From the NCBI GenBank assembly GCA_902728285.1, contig CACVBU010000910.1:2679914-2743913 (forward strand): a DNA stretch of 64,000 nt. The letters are read 5' to 3'. Source of the DNA: Clytia hemisphaerica (Eukaryota > Cnidaria > Hydrozoa > Leptothecata > Clytiidae). The notes below the pieces were generated by a model. It did no database searches. It was not told the DNA's origin and was given only the letters and a program-made list of their open reading frames with translations. Of the stretch, positions 1-11,518 are shown one piece after another. The translations under genes were made by a program, and so were the position numbers. Every line of letters begins with the position of its first letter. Position 1 is the stretch's first letter.

Positions 1-829
1 ATGGTTGTATATCGATGCAATTGGTCATGAGACGTTTGTAAAAGTAAAAAAGAAAGCCAGTTGATAAAACTAAGCATAAGAGACACTCGTGAAAACTAAA
101 CATGAGAGACCCATTTAAACGCTTCAAAGAAAGCAAATTCAGCTCAACAAAAGTTGTGGCTAAAAGACAGGGGTGTTCGTTTTCTTAAAAAGTCTGTTCG
201 TACTCATGCAATCTTACTATTACTAGTCCATTTTTTCGAAAATTGACTTAAGACCATAACCCCCTATTTCAGCATGCACGTTTTCCAAAAATGGCCTTAA
301 GTTCACAGAATTCTAATGGGAAAGAGGTGTATTTTGCAATTCAAAAAAAATAAGAATTTAGAATGTTCCATAATATATCAACCATAAACAGCCTTAAAGT
401 CCTAAATTTTAGTGCAAATTTCATTTTCTATGAAGCATTGACATGAAATGTGTAGCCAACACATCCCAACCTTTAAAGTCAATTATCTCAAAATGGAAAA
501 ATGGACTTAAGGCTGTCTTGAATTGACACGACGAAATTGGTGTGTTGATTGATAGGGAAAAACTAAAATTGATGATGCAATAAAACGAGCTGCAACGTTG
601 TTTGTTCTGCAATCAGGCGTCTGAATGGACCTACCTGAAGATTGACGTAATAAGACAATTGAAAAATTAGAACAATAGTATGAAAATGCAGAATAATACG
701 AGAGCAACTCGAGAAATTCATGTTATTCGGCGATTCTCGGCTGTTCTGGCAATTTTTAGAAAGTTCCTGTCCCAAAACCAGTTTCATTGAAAATTGAACC
801 ATGCTTAATCGTGAACATTCTTATAAATG
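1..829. repeat. Repeat-derived AT-rich sequence
   Basis: No gene is visible. Roughly positions 50-200 are an inverted, diverged match to 3140-3530; both carry segments resembling ATGCTTAGTTTTATCAACT and an 'acacccct' stretch. The window therefore seems to open inside a copy of the same repeat family found in the 2335-3816 element. Short ORFs here are AT-rich and not convincing. Confidence 0.4.
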
Positions 830-1735
830 ATGTTTTTGTTTGAAAAAAAACAAAGCCATTAAACGAAAAAAATCCAATGAAAATATGCAAAAATGGAAAT
901 TTCCGGCTTTTTTGGTCGTAAAAAGCATTTTCTCAAAAATCGAACTCAGTCATGTTTTGAGCATTGCGAATTCGCATCATTCTGCAAAAAATCAGAGAAA
1001 AATAAGGATGAAAATTCGAGAAAATGTCAAAAAACCGGCACATTTCCGGCATTTTCGGCCGGAAAAAAACGTTTTTTCGAAAATCGGGCTCTGTCACATT
1101 TCACATTTTAAGTATTGTCATCTTGCATCAGTGTGCAAAATTTCATAAAAAATATAAAGTACAGCTGAAGAAATTCAAGAAATACTGTCTTTTCAGCGAA
1201 AATAGGTTGTTCCGGCGATTTTTGAATAGTTCTGGCTTCAAAAATCAATTTTATTAAAAATTAAAACATGCTTGATGGTGGGCATTTCTATTGATAATGT
1301 TTTTAAATGAAAAAAAAACAACCAATTATAAGGAAAAAGCCCAATGAAAATCCAGAAAAAAGGCGATTTCTGGCTTATTTCTGGCATTTTGGGCCGGAAA
1401 AAAATTTTCTCAAAAATCGGACTCGGCCATGTTTTGGGCATTGTTAATACGCATCTTTGAGCAAAAAATCTGAAAAAACTAATAATAAAATCTCGAGAAA
1501 GTGCCAAAAAACCAGTTTTTCTGGGATATTTCCGACATTATTGACCAGAAATATTTTTTTTCCGAAAATCGGGCTCCGTCACATTTTGGGCATTGCCATT
1601 TTGCATCATTGTGCAAAAAATCAGAAAAAACTAATGAGCCAATCCCGTGAGAAAAGCTGGCAACAGACGGACAAACGAACGGACATGGGTTAATTTAAAG
1701 GACCTCCACGGGGTACCCGGAGGTAAGTCCAAAAA
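830..1735 (+). repeat. Interspersed repeat with CATCATTGTGCAAAAAATC units
   Basis: At least three diverged copies of one unit lie in tandem. Each has a segment like 'ctctgtcacatttt', then 'gcatcattgtgcaaaaaatc', then an A-rich stretch. The last copy ends in an ACGGACAAACGAACGGACAT tract followed by 'ggacctccac...cggaggt'. The same unit recurs near 38090-38280, 47345-47465, 57895-58015 and 59126-59715, so this is a dispersed family. No coding capacity was recognised. The class is unknown; the variable ACGGAC/ACAGAC tail could be a microsatellite-like 3' end. Confidence 0.6.
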
Positions 1736-2334
1736 TGAGGGGTCATACACCTCCTAATGATAAGCGGTTCTGGAGATACTGAGATTTATGTTCCGCTAAA
1801 ATAGCACCTTTTTAGACATTTGAGGTTGACCATTTAGCCCAGAAATGGCATATAAAATGGCACCGAAATATACACTTTTTGATAGTTCTCCAATTTCAAA
1901 ATTCAATAAGAAAAATCCAGATATCTTCATTTTGACTGCATACTTTTATCAAACTCTTTTTGTAATAGCTTGCTAACACTTCAAGGAAGAAATGAAAAGA
2001 AATTTTTTTTGAAAAAGAAGACATTGCATTGCAAAAAGCAATAAAAACGTTATAAAGCGGAAGTTAAAATTGCTGAGCCTACCTATCTTTGAAATCAAAG
2101 CGCTGCAGAGGAAAAACCCCCCATGGCATATAAATAACTTTCAGTGGTACCAGTCTCTTATAATTCTAGTCCTCATTTTCAGGCTGAAAATGCTTATATA
2201 CCAAAATATGAAAAGTAAAAAATAATAACTTTAATGAAAGAATTAATTTCAGAGCCTAGCACCATTGAATTTCTCAGGTAGTTTCTGATAAATATGGAAA
2301 GTTTCACTTTGACCCTTTTTTCTACCTGAACATT
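1736..2334. other. AT-rich sequence, no feature seen
   Basis: No convincing ORF, RNA gene or clear repeat boundary is visible in this stretch. Confidence 0.4.
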
Positions 2335-3816
2335 TGTGACTCCCCAAGCGATTTGGAGTACACCAAAGTCCGATCGGTCTAATGACCGTTCCTCTTTGGC
2401 CTCTATTGGACCGGTCTTTTTACCGCTAAGGCTGTTCAAATATCGAAAGAGGCCGATGCATGGCCGATCATGAAAAGCGGCCATAAAGAAGAGGCTTTGA
2501 GGCCGCTAAAGGGACCCGAGCAGTCCAATGCCCGGTACGCTTCTTCCCTATGGCCGCTATTGATTTCTTTACTTATATACTTACTCTTACTTCATTTTTC
2601 GAAAATGTAAACATTGAGTTCGTTTCTTGGAAAACGAGTTGCCGTGTGTTGTGAAATTGGAAACTGAGATTTTCTTACGCATGCGTGTTATTAATGCAGG
2701 AATTGTCAGTCAAACCCACTGTGCAGTTTTAAATCATTTGGATTTTTTTTTGATATGATAGAAATTTTTGACAAAGTGGAAATTCGTGGACATTTGACAT
2801 TCCATGGGAAAAGGATCACTTTCACTCTCAACACTTTATTGATACGATTAAATTATCGATTCACCTATCGATACATAGGCCTATCGATAGACTTTTATCG
2901 ATAAGAATTTAATGATCCCAAATAAGCGATTGAAAATTAGTGAAAGGAGCTTTATCTATAAAAGTTTAACAATAAATGATCCATGAAAGTTTAGCGATAG
3001 AAACTAATCGAAAACGATAACAAAATTAGCAATAGAAAATTAGCGATAAAAATTTATCGATACAACTTAGAAGTCATTGTAGTGTTTTTAAGTGTCCGAA
3101 TTTTTACAAACAAAAATGTCTAAAGACATTGTAGGTTGCACAAGTACGTCAACAGACTTTTTAAGAAACAGAACACCCCTATCTCTTAGCCAGAACTTTT
3201 ATTGAGCCGATCTATTTGTAACAAAAGCATAGTTGTTTTATTCATAAATTTCACTAGAGTTTCTTATGCATACTTTTACAAACTTGTTTTTCTTCGTATG
3301 TTTTAACAAGAATAGTCAACAAATATAAAACTTGTTTTCTACATTGCTTTCACAAGCATCTCTCATGCTTAGTTTTCTTAATTTGATTTCTTTGTAGCGT
3401 TTAAAAGAGTCTGCTATGCTTAGTTTATAAACTTGCTTCCTCCGTAATTTTCACGAGCGTCTTTTATGCTTAGTTTTATCAACTCGCTTTCTTTGTAATT
3501 TTCATGAGCGTCTCTTCCTTATCGATACAAGATAGATAATTTTACTATCGATACACCTTTTCAACATATCTTAATCATATATGGCTCATATCGAAAGATT
3601 TTAATATGTGAAACGTTATTGACGTTATTGCTCAAAAAGGGCCGCTAAAAGAGCGGCCTCAAAGGGACCTTTCAAAAATTCTCTTGTCCGCTTGGAGGCC
3701 GATCTTCACGAACAATGGGCCGCTAAAGATTTTACTTCGGCCGCTTTAAGACCGGTATTTTACCTGCTTTGGGCCAATCGGTCTTTTGTGTACTCCAAAT
3801 CGCTTGAGGAGTCACA
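2335..3816. mobile_element. TIR element, TGTGAC family, long copy
   Basis: The ends are inverted repeats. The left reads TGTGACTCCCCAAGCGATTT and the right ends AAATCGCTTGAGGAGTCACA, and the match continues inward (GGAGTACA... and CCGATCGGTC against GGCCAATCGGTC). The inside holds ATCGAT-rich sequence (about 2830-3070) and a degenerate tandem array with ATGCTTAGTTTTATC (about 3250-3530). No transposase is visible, so it is a non-autonomous DNA transposon. Shorter relatives are at 32211-32531 and 41435-41941, with one isolated end at about 60151. The target-site duplication could not be fixed. Confidence 0.75.
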
Positions 3817-3887
3817 TTTTTTTCCTCCGCAGCTGTTTGAAATCAAAGATGAGTGTTGTGAATTTTTTTGTTTCCCACAGATCTAAT

Positions 3888-4579
3888 TTTTCTAAAAATG
3901 GAATTAAAGTCTATTCACGATAAGTGTGCACTCTTTTTTCTTTTACCTATAACTTTTGAAGGGATTCTTCAATCTTTATAAATTTGGTATCATCGGAAAG
4001 ATATTAGTGAGTGGAACAATTTTAAATAAAAAAATATTTAAAAAAATTCTAAAAATAAAGATGAAAATGAAGATCTTGTAGAAAAGTGCTATAACTATCA
4101 TTTTCACTGAAATTAATCCTTGATCATCGAACGTCATCACTGTGAAGATTTTTTTCAAAAATAATCATTCAGTCAAAAGATATCAAACAAAGTTATAAGC
4201 TGATTGACGTCTAAAAAGGCTGTTTTCTGCTGTTTTTTGGGGTCAATCACTTATAAACTTGGTATCATAACTTTATAGTGAATAAATATTTTAGTAAAAT
4301 TTCTTCACAGTGATGACCTCCTAAGATCAAAGAATCTCTCCAGTGAAAATGAAAGTTATAGCACTTTTCTACAAGATCTTCATTTTTTTCTTCTTTATTT
4401 TCATCTTTGTTTTTAGAATTTTTTAAAAGACCTTTTTATTTCAAACTGTTCCACTCACAAATATCTTTCCAACAATATCAAATTTAAAAAGATTGAAGAA
4501 TTCCTTCAAAAGTTATAGGTAAAAGAAAAAAGAGTGCACACTTATCATGAACAGACTTTAGTTGGAACGAATTTTTAGA
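3888..4579. repeat. Foldback repeat, arms about 300 bp
   Basis: A long imperfect palindrome. The left arm, starting near CTAAAAATGGAATTAAAGTC, is the reverse complement of the right arm ending near GACTTTAGTTGGAACGAAT. Both arms contain AGTGCTATAACT-type and TTTACCTATAACTTTTGAAG-type segments, and the centre is near 4230. A diverged relative seems to occupy about 9620-10250. Confidence 0.7.
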
Positions 4580-4613
4580 CAAAAGTGTAGAATATTACAC
4601 CTGCATATTATAT

Positions 4614-5431
4614 CCAGACGTCCGCGCTCGATAGGATCGATAATCGGAATGGCTTGATGACGGATCGATATGTGATCGATGGATTACTTAACGATCCGGA
4701 TAGGAGATCGATGGAAGATTTAGCCATTAAAGTCTTGAGTATCGATCCTTCATTGATCCATTATCGAGCTAGTATTTCAATCGAGTATACCGATTCGTCA
4801 TCGATCGTTAATCGATTCGTCATCGATCGTTGTTAATCGATTTGTTATTGATCGTAAATCGAGTATGAGTCGATAGGGTCGATAAGATCGATAAAAGATC
4901 GATAAATAATCGATAACTTAAGCTTAAAGCTTAAAAAAATCTTGAGTATCGATCTCCTATCCGGATCATTAAGTAATCCATCGATCACATCGATCCGTCA
5001 TCGAGCCGTTCCGATGATGGATCCTACAGTCAGGCACATCCTGGCAAATGAACGGGGTGAGCATTTGCATGGGGTATTTGTCACCCAGTGTAAATGAGAT
5101 AGGACGTCTCAGGCTAAAAGCGTGAAAATGAATAAAAATGAACTTCAAACTGAAAAAGGGAAAAAAGGAAGAAAACTGGGAACTTTATTTTTTCGTTAAA
5201 AGTTTCTTCAATCTTCGAAGACAAAATTGACCCATGGAAAAAAAAATTCATCTATGCAGTTCTTTGAAATGAAGCAAAATATTTCCAACCCGGTTCAATT
5301 AAACTGGGTATTCGGCACTATTACGTCACTTTCATTTTCGACCCCGTTCATTTGCCAATGGTCGCAAGTGAAAAATACCCCGTTCATTTGCCAGGATGTG
5401 CCTGACTGTCCTATCGAGCGCGGACGTCTGG
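4614..5431. mobile_element. ATCGAT-rich TIR element, copy A (interrupted)
   Basis: The terminal inverted repeats begin CCAGACGTCCGCGCTCGATA. The body is saturated with ATCGAT/CGATC motifs arranged as a large palindrome. The flanks are ATTATAT on both sides, a probable 7-bp target-site duplication. Positions 5027-5408 are a second element inserted into it. A second copy, 61570-63426, is intact in sequence but also interrupted. No coding sequence. Confidence 0.8.
5027..5408. mobile_element. CAGTCAGGCACATCC MITE nested in copy A
   Basis: A 382-bp element with terminal inverted repeats of about 30 bp beginning CAGTCAGGCACATCCTGGCA. The host sequence TCCTA is repeated on both sides (5022-5026 and 5409-5413). 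The second copy of the host element shows the equivalent uninterrupted site (GATCCTATTGAGCGCGGACG near 63401-63420). The CAG-type ends suggest a hAT relative with a 5-bp duplication; that assignment is inference. Confidence 0.85.
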
Positions 5432-5619
5432 ATTATATATGGTTGGAAAGCTTAAAGAAAACTCTAAATTACTCAAAAATAATTAATTTTATAGCTCAAC
5501 TACAAAAAAGAACAATTGCTTGTCAAAGTTGGACCTAAAATTGAAGATTTTCATGAGCGTTGAATAAAAAACAAGCAAACCCGGAATGGCTAACAGAGGT
5601 TATCCATCACACCTTACAC

Positions 5620-5806
5620 TCTGACCACGACCCTGAACTACTCCACCGCACATGTCCCACCGTACAAGAAAAATACCGCCCCGTACATTATACACGGTGA
5701 GTAGTCGATTGGTGGTAATTCTGTGTACGGTGGGATTTTGTACGGTGTTTTTGATCTAACCTAACCGGACTCCACCGCGCAATGTACGGCGGTGTCCAGG
5801 GTCGTC
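5620..5806. repeat. Small foldback element with ACGACCCTG ends
   Basis: The left end (ACGACCCTGAACTACTCCAC) pairs imperfectly with the right end (GCGGTGTCCAGGGTCGT). Between them are TGTACGGTGG-type inverted segments. No ORF. Confidence 0.5.
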
Positions 5807-5807
5807 T

Positions 5808-6390
5808 ATACTATGTTTAGATTTTTCTAACCAGCCCCGTTTCTATGTACGCCATAGTTCGGAAGGGGGTCACTACCCCCCCTACCCTAGAGCTACCCCC
5901 CCTACCCTAGGTTCTTCCCCCTTTTAAAATTTGATGCTACCCCCCTCAAAATTTTAAAATCCTACAAAAGAAAATAGAACACACTGCATTGCGAAAATAA
6001 TAGAATCATTTTGAATCGAATGTTTCAAACATACTAAACAATTAATAAAGAAGACGTTGCATTGTAAATCAAAAATAAAACTTTTAATTTGGGAAAACAC
6101 AAAAAAAAAACATACCACTGACATCTTACCCCCCCCTTTCTAGATGAACCCCCCCCTTTCTAAAAACTTCCCCCTTTCTAGAAAAAATTCTCTTACCCCC
6201 CCCCCTTTCTGAGATTTTCTGAACATCGCTACCCCCCCCCTTTATAAAGGGGGGGGTGCGAACTATGTACGCGCGCCCTGTTGCTAAGACCTTTGCTTGA
6301 AATCGAAAGCGAAACCAAGATTATTTAGCGCACACTGCCGTTTGCGTAATATCGATAAAGTGAAATGAGGTCCTGACTGGGGTCGTCTCT
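5808..6390 (+). mobile_element. Partial copy of the GGTCCTGACTG hAT-like element, itself interrupted
   Basis: The right part, about 6267-6382, is nearly identical to 62985-63101, ending GAGGTCCTGACTG. The left part, about 5815-5850, matches 62955-62990. Between them, about 5850-6265 is a C-run-rich insert whose ends are CATAGTTCG and CGAACTATG. The left TIR of the host copy is missing. The insert is very low in complexity (runs of C and 'cccccctttcta'). Confidence 0.6.
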
Positions 6391-7629
6391 CTGGCCAGAT
6401 CTGGTTCATGACATCACCCTGTCAGTCTGTTCTGTTGACATTGGATTGCCTGGTAGTTTTATGTTATATTTCAAAAACTCCAGGAAAAGGCAGAAATATT
6501 CTTACCAAACCATATTAAAATCTTCATAAACATCTGCACTGCGATCTCGTTTGTGAATGATTTTTATTATATTTCTAAACTTTTATGTGAGCACATGCCG
6601 AATTCAAGATGGCGGCCAAAATGAATGTTTTTGTTTAAAATCCGATCGTATCAAATTATCCCGTTCTCTTCTATCTGGAATAAAAAAATCGGAAAAGATC
6701 GGGGGTGTTGTGATTTCGCCCGTAGGAGGGGTGGGACCCGGGGGGGGGGCACTCATATGATCTGGCCTACGTCATGTGCCGCGCTTGAGGGTGGGGTTTT
6801 TCAGCATCCCAAAATGCACTGTGTGTTCTTTTGTTTGAAAAAGTTTCTATTGTCTGATAATTACAGCTGGACAAGAATATTTTTCTCAGTTTTTCTTTAT
6901 TTAAAACAGAAAATTTTCCAAGCCTTTTTTTTCACACAGATTTACAGCTGAGAAATACAGTCGTACAGTGCACTATAAGGGTTGTTGGGTAGTGGGTAAA
7001 TCAAGAGAAAATGCACTGTCACTGAAGTGAAGGTACCTTTTTAGCCATATTGAACTGCACTGTAGTGTAAGAGTACGATTTTGAAAAGCAGATTTTGCGC
7101 TGCACATACCGTCGTTTCGAAATCGTGTGCCCGTGTGGAGGGCACTTTGACAAAATTTGGTACGGGGAGGGTCTCTTATTTAGGCTCTGAAGATTTTTCT
7201 GACAGGGTCCCAAATTTGCAAGATATTCAATTCATATCTGACAGGGTCCATTTCCAGGTCCAACTCCAGCGGCATGTCCCCGTCGGCCGTCAAGGTCAGT
7301 GCCCCCCCCCCGGGTATTGTGATAACATTTTTGAGTCTGTCTTAAATATCGAACGACTTTGGAACGATTCGGAAAAAGCACCAATAAGGGTCTAAGGGTC
7401 ACACAATAGATTGCGCATAAGGTGCACGATTAACATCGTTGTGTGCATTGCCCCAGAAATTCAGATACTGAAGGTGTATGGATATGTATCGCACACCTTT
7501 TAATGCGGTGTTACGATATGTATCAGATACTCATTGCATAAACTGTCGAACGTGCTAACCGCACTGGCTCAACTTCAGTATCTTTGAAATCATTCGTAGG
7601 CCCAATTGTAAACTTAATGGCTTAAGAAA
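6391..7629. other. Non-coding repeat-like stretch
   Basis: Contains G-run (about 6729-6750) and C-run (about 7303-7315) tracts and segments such as GTCGGCCGTCAAGGTC that recur near 8900. This points to an old interspersed family with copies around 6720-7320 and 8650-9370. No gene seen. Confidence 0.4.
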
Positions 7630-8125
7630 AATTATAGCATTTTGGGTTTTAGCCTCGTTTTGGCAAAAAACTCTTCCCAGGCCCCAAAAAATAAAATTTT
7701 GAAAGAATGAAAAAAACACCCCCAGGGATTTGCCCAAGGATCAAGTGTGCAAAATTTCAGCCAAATCGGACCATTTTTGAAGTCTCCAGCCTGCCCCAAA
7801 GTTTTAGCCTCGTTTTGGCGAAAAACTCGTCCCCAGGCCCCAAAAATCAAAATTTTGAAAAAATGAAAAAAACACCCCCAGGGATTTGCCCAAGGATCAA
7901 GTGTGCAAAATTTCAGCCCAATCGGACCATTTTTGAAGTCTCCAGCCTGCCCCAAAGTTTTAGCCTCGTTTTGGCGAAAAACTCGTCCCCAGGCCCCAAA
8001 AATTAAAATTTTGAAAAAATGAAAAAAAACACCCCCAGGGATTTGCCCAAGGATCAAGTGTGCAAAATTTCAGCCCAATCGGACCATTTTTGAAGTCTCC
8101 AGCTTGCCCCAAAGTTTTGGTGACA
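7630..8125. repeat. Tandem repeat, about 156-bp unit, three copies
   Basis: Units start at about 7645, 7800 and 7957 with GTTTTAGCCTCGTTTTGGC and share CAAGGATCAAGTGTGCAAAA. Because 156 is a multiple of three, an open frame of 141 codons runs through on the minus strand. It has no start context or domain and I treat it as chance. A truncated last unit leads directly into the CA microsatellite. Confidence 0.8.
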
Positions 8126-8162
8126 GACACACAGACACACACACACACACACACACACACAT
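8126..8162. repeat. (CA)n microsatellite
   Basis: An ACAGACACACAGACACACAC tract grading into pure (AC)n, directly after the 156-bp tandem repeats. Confidence 0.9.
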
Positions 8163-10609
8163 TCTCAGATTCTAGCTCAACTGAAGTTGAGAAAAGGTGA
8201 TCATAAGGATGTCGAAACAATGTGCAAAATAAATCCCAAAATAGGGGCGAGTTAAAAGTATAAAGATACTACATTAGATTTTACTGTCAATCTTTCAATT
8301 CAGTTTAGTCCTAAACACATATCCTTACAGTGTATCCTATCGTGTGCACATTATCACTGAAAAAGGGAATAATTCAGAAAGTGGGTGGATAAATTTGAAA
8401 ACGAGTTTAGTTCGGCGTGGAGTAAACAGTGGTGGAGGTGTTTACTGTGCTCCAAACTCTACCGTCACTGTTTATTCCCGTAAACCAATCTGACGCCTTG
8501 ACTCTGCGCATATATATTTTCCCACGTTTACTGACTCTCTAAACGGACAATAGCATCGTGTAAGTGTATCCAGCTAAAAGAAAGACCCTTGTGGTGCACT
8601 CTATCGAAAGTATACCTTAACAGTGAATTTCAAGGGTCTCAAAAAACCTATCCTTAAGGGCGGCACATGCCTAGGGTCGGACCATATGAGTGCCCACCTC
8701 CGCCCCAAAGATTACAAGTTTTACAGTAAAAATCTGATGTATCTTTAGTGTGGACTCGCCATCCATTTTGATTTGTTTAGCACATTGTGTCGATATATCA
8801 GGCTCATTAGGTGGCTACAGCAAAATAAGATATGAAATCTAACTACACTGTAAGAGACAAAAACTTAGTAAATTGTATTCAATCTACCGGCACGTTCCTG
8901 TCGGCCGTCAAGGTCATCCCCCCCGGATGTAATGTAAGGGTCAGATTTTGAAAGCCATTTTTTGGCGACACATGCCATCGTTTAGAAATTGAGTGCCCCC
9001 ACCCCCGTGGACAGTGGGAGGGGTCACCCAAGCTAAGGTGGGTACGTTTTTTTCAGGCTTCCGAAAGTCCACTGTAAAGGTCGAAAAGAGAGGAAGTGCA
9101 AAAGAAAGCACACTGCAAGGGTGGTAAAAAATGAGAAAAATGAAGCTTTTTGGGCAAAATTTCGAAAAATTTAACCATTTTCTCCCTTGAAATGTACAAA
9201 AACTTGCACATGTATCTTAATGGTAATTTTTTCTCCCAAATTTTTTCTAATTTGCGGGTATATTTTATTTGCACTGTAAGGGTCCAATTTTAAAAAGACC
9301 TTATTATTAAAAAGACCACAGTTTTCAGATCCGATTGAGTGCCCCCCCCCCGCCCCGGATTGTGATGAACGCCTGAATGTCCCCTGACTGGATCTCGGTT
9401 AGTGTAATCTCGAGCAGGATCATAGCCTTGGTTAGCATAAAACCTTCTCTTGAAAAATAAAAAAAAATGGTTAAAATGCACTCGCATTACATTTGGCTTG
9501 AATATAATTACGGACTTATTTGCGCTACTAAACCGAAAACGTCATCCATATCTATTGACTTGCAAACTATCAAGTTGAGTGCCTTTATGTTTCCCCTTTT
9601 TTAAATTCCACGACCTTTAGAGAATTTCATATTGATCACAAAAAGAACGGAGTAAATTTTCTAGAACTCTCTGAGCAATTAAAAGATATAGCTCATTGAC
9701 ATTTTTTCTTGTGTTAGAAATTTGTGCTGGTTTGGTCAGATGTGACGGATGTGACAACGCGTAAGTTGGAACAATTCTTTTGCCAATTAATCCATCATGA
9801 ATATTTCTCAAAGAGTACACTCTTTAAAAGCGTGTGGGTAAAATTCAAACATTTTTGGAAAGTGAAGATGAAAAAGAAAGAAGAAAAATTATTTTCAATT
9901 TGTAAGTAAAGTTTTTTGAAAAATATTGATTCAGGCAAAAGATATAGTTTAAAACTTTTGCCTGGTTGACTGAAAAAGGGCTCTGTCGTTTTTGATGCCT
10001 TTAAAGTCAGTCACAAGATCAAAGCATTACTATTGTTAAAATCTTGAAAAAGTTTTATTCTTCTCATTTTCTATCTTAATTTTTTCGATATTTTTTTCAA
10101 TATTTTTCTATTCGATAATACGCTACTCCAAAATATCTTTTCAACAAGCAAGATAGAAACCGTAATAAAACTTTAATTTTATTTATATTTCATCAAGCCC
10201 TGATTTCTTCAAGAGAGTTACAGTTCTTTTTGTCTCCTTTGCAAATTATTGCAAATAACTGAGACAAGCTTTACCTCTTTTTTTGTGACAAGAAATAGAT
10301 AGCCAGCAACGTAAAATAACACTGAATTTGTATGATAGCTTGATTTTTTGACATTGTATCAAACTAAGCAAGAACTGAGATATTTAATCAAAATACCACT
10401 GTCTAATCGCGATTGCTCTATCTTTCATGGTTAGTAGTCAAGCTTTTCAAAGGAATTTCATGCTGTTTAGATCGAATTAAAAACCAATAGGTATTTGTTA
10501 CTGATGATAACATATTTTTGGGATATCAGTCTAGAATAAAAAAAAGTTGATACTCTTTAATAGGAAAGATTAGTAATACTTTGAGAAGCAAATCTAATGA
10601 GTAGCAAAA
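8163..10609. other. Intergenic, repeat-like, no gene seen
   Basis: About 8650-9370 resembles 6720-7320 (shared GTCGGCCGTCAAGGTC and 'gagtgcccccc' segments). About 9620-10250 looks like a diverged relative of the 3888-4579 foldback. Directly upstream of the SDR gene the sequence is AT-rich. I could not fix a promoter. Confidence 0.4.
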
Positions 10610-11518
10610 ATGGCTGAAGGGTTTAATCCTGGAAGAAGACGAAGTTCTCTAACACCTGCGCCATGGGATAAAAGTATTTTGAGTCCAAAGACATCTCGTG
10701 ATACTGGTCGTAAAGGTTTGACCAAAGGGAAATTTCTTTGCCTCATTACTGGGGCCGGTAATGGCTTAGGACGAGCTATAGCTGGTATGGCGTTTCAAGA
10801 TCAAGGAATTCTACCAAATGCATTATCAGGTTCCAAGGTGATTTTAATTGATAAAGATGAGGACGCCTTAAAAGAGACTTCGGGTAAAAAAATGAGGCAA
10901 TTTTTAAAGCATCGTAAAATTGAAGTTGAGCTTGAAGTGTTCGATTTGAGTGACGTGTATGATATGAAATCGTTAGCAGAGAAGATTGAAGATCACCAAG
11001 AGAGAGATTACGAGCAAGTCATTTTCGTCAACAATGCATCAGATGTTGGCGATACATCCAAAACACTGGACGATTACCAGGATCCAGATGTCTTATCAAA
11101 GTATTGGAATCTTAACATCACATCCCGTACCTATCTATCATGTCAATTTGCACGCATCTTCAAAGCATCTAAGAGGACCTTCCTTCACACAATACGCATG
11201 GATTCGACATCACCTGAGACTCATTTTGGACCAAGCTGCATGGCTACAAGTGCTGTCAAAGCCTTCACTGAAACCTTGGCTATGGAGAATCCTAAACTAC
11301 GAGTTTTGGAATACCATGTAGGTCTCATGGAGACTAATCGCACCTTGAAGATCGTTGACCAGTGTGGTAATGAAAAAGTGCAGAAGTCAGCACAAAAAGC
11401 ACAAGAAGAAAACAAGCTGGAACAACCCTTAGAGGTCGCGAAACGAATTATTAAATACATCGAGGGAAACGATTATACTGAAGGAAAAGTACTCAAAATT
11501 ATTGACGAGGCTTATTAA
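10610..11518 (+). CDS. Sepiapterin-reductase-like SDR protein, catalytic Tyr replaced
   Basis: A single-exon ORF of 302 residues. The start ATG lies in a good context (AAAAATGG). Residues 47-54 are the Rossmann-fold TGAGNGLG dinucleotide motif, and NNAS at 141-144 is the NNAG-type motif. The following GDTSKTLDDYQDP, the NITS at 169-172 and the overall order match the sepiapterin reductase branch of the short-chain dehydrogenase family, which makes tetrahydrobiopterin using NADPH. The usual YxxxK reads T213-S-A-V-K217, so the lysine is kept but the catalytic tyrosine is threonine. The catalytic serine is also not clearly placed; candidates are S199 and S201. A ~40-residue basic N-terminal extension precedes the fold. 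The family call is strong. Enzyme activity is doubtful, and a regulatory or substrate-binding pseudoenzyme is possible. The lack of introns could reflect retroposition. Confidence 0.88.
   Translation: MAEGFNPGRRRSSLTPAPWDKSILSPKTSRDTGRKGLTKGKFLCLITGAGNGLGRAIAGMAFQDQGILPNALSGSKVILIDKDEDALKETSGKKMRQFLKHRKIEVELEVFDLSDVYDMKSLAEKIEDHQERDYEQVIFVNNASDVGDTSKTLDDYQDPDVLSKYWNLNITSRTYLSCQFARIFKASKRTFLHTIRMDSTSPETHFGPSCMATSAVKAFTETLAMENPKLRVLEYHVGLMETNRTLKIVDQCGNEKVQKSAQKAQEENKLEQPLEVAKRIIKYIEGNDYTEGKVLKIIDEAY

Noticed and set aside
5808-6390. Complete hAT copy with a GGGTCGTCT duplication
   Set aside because: The flanking match on the left lies in the end of another element and the left TIR is absent, so the apparent duplication may be chance.
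7632-8057. 141-codon minus-strand ORF with a 52-residue repeat
   Set aside because: Arises because the tandem unit is about 156 bp; no domain and it runs into a CA microsatellite.
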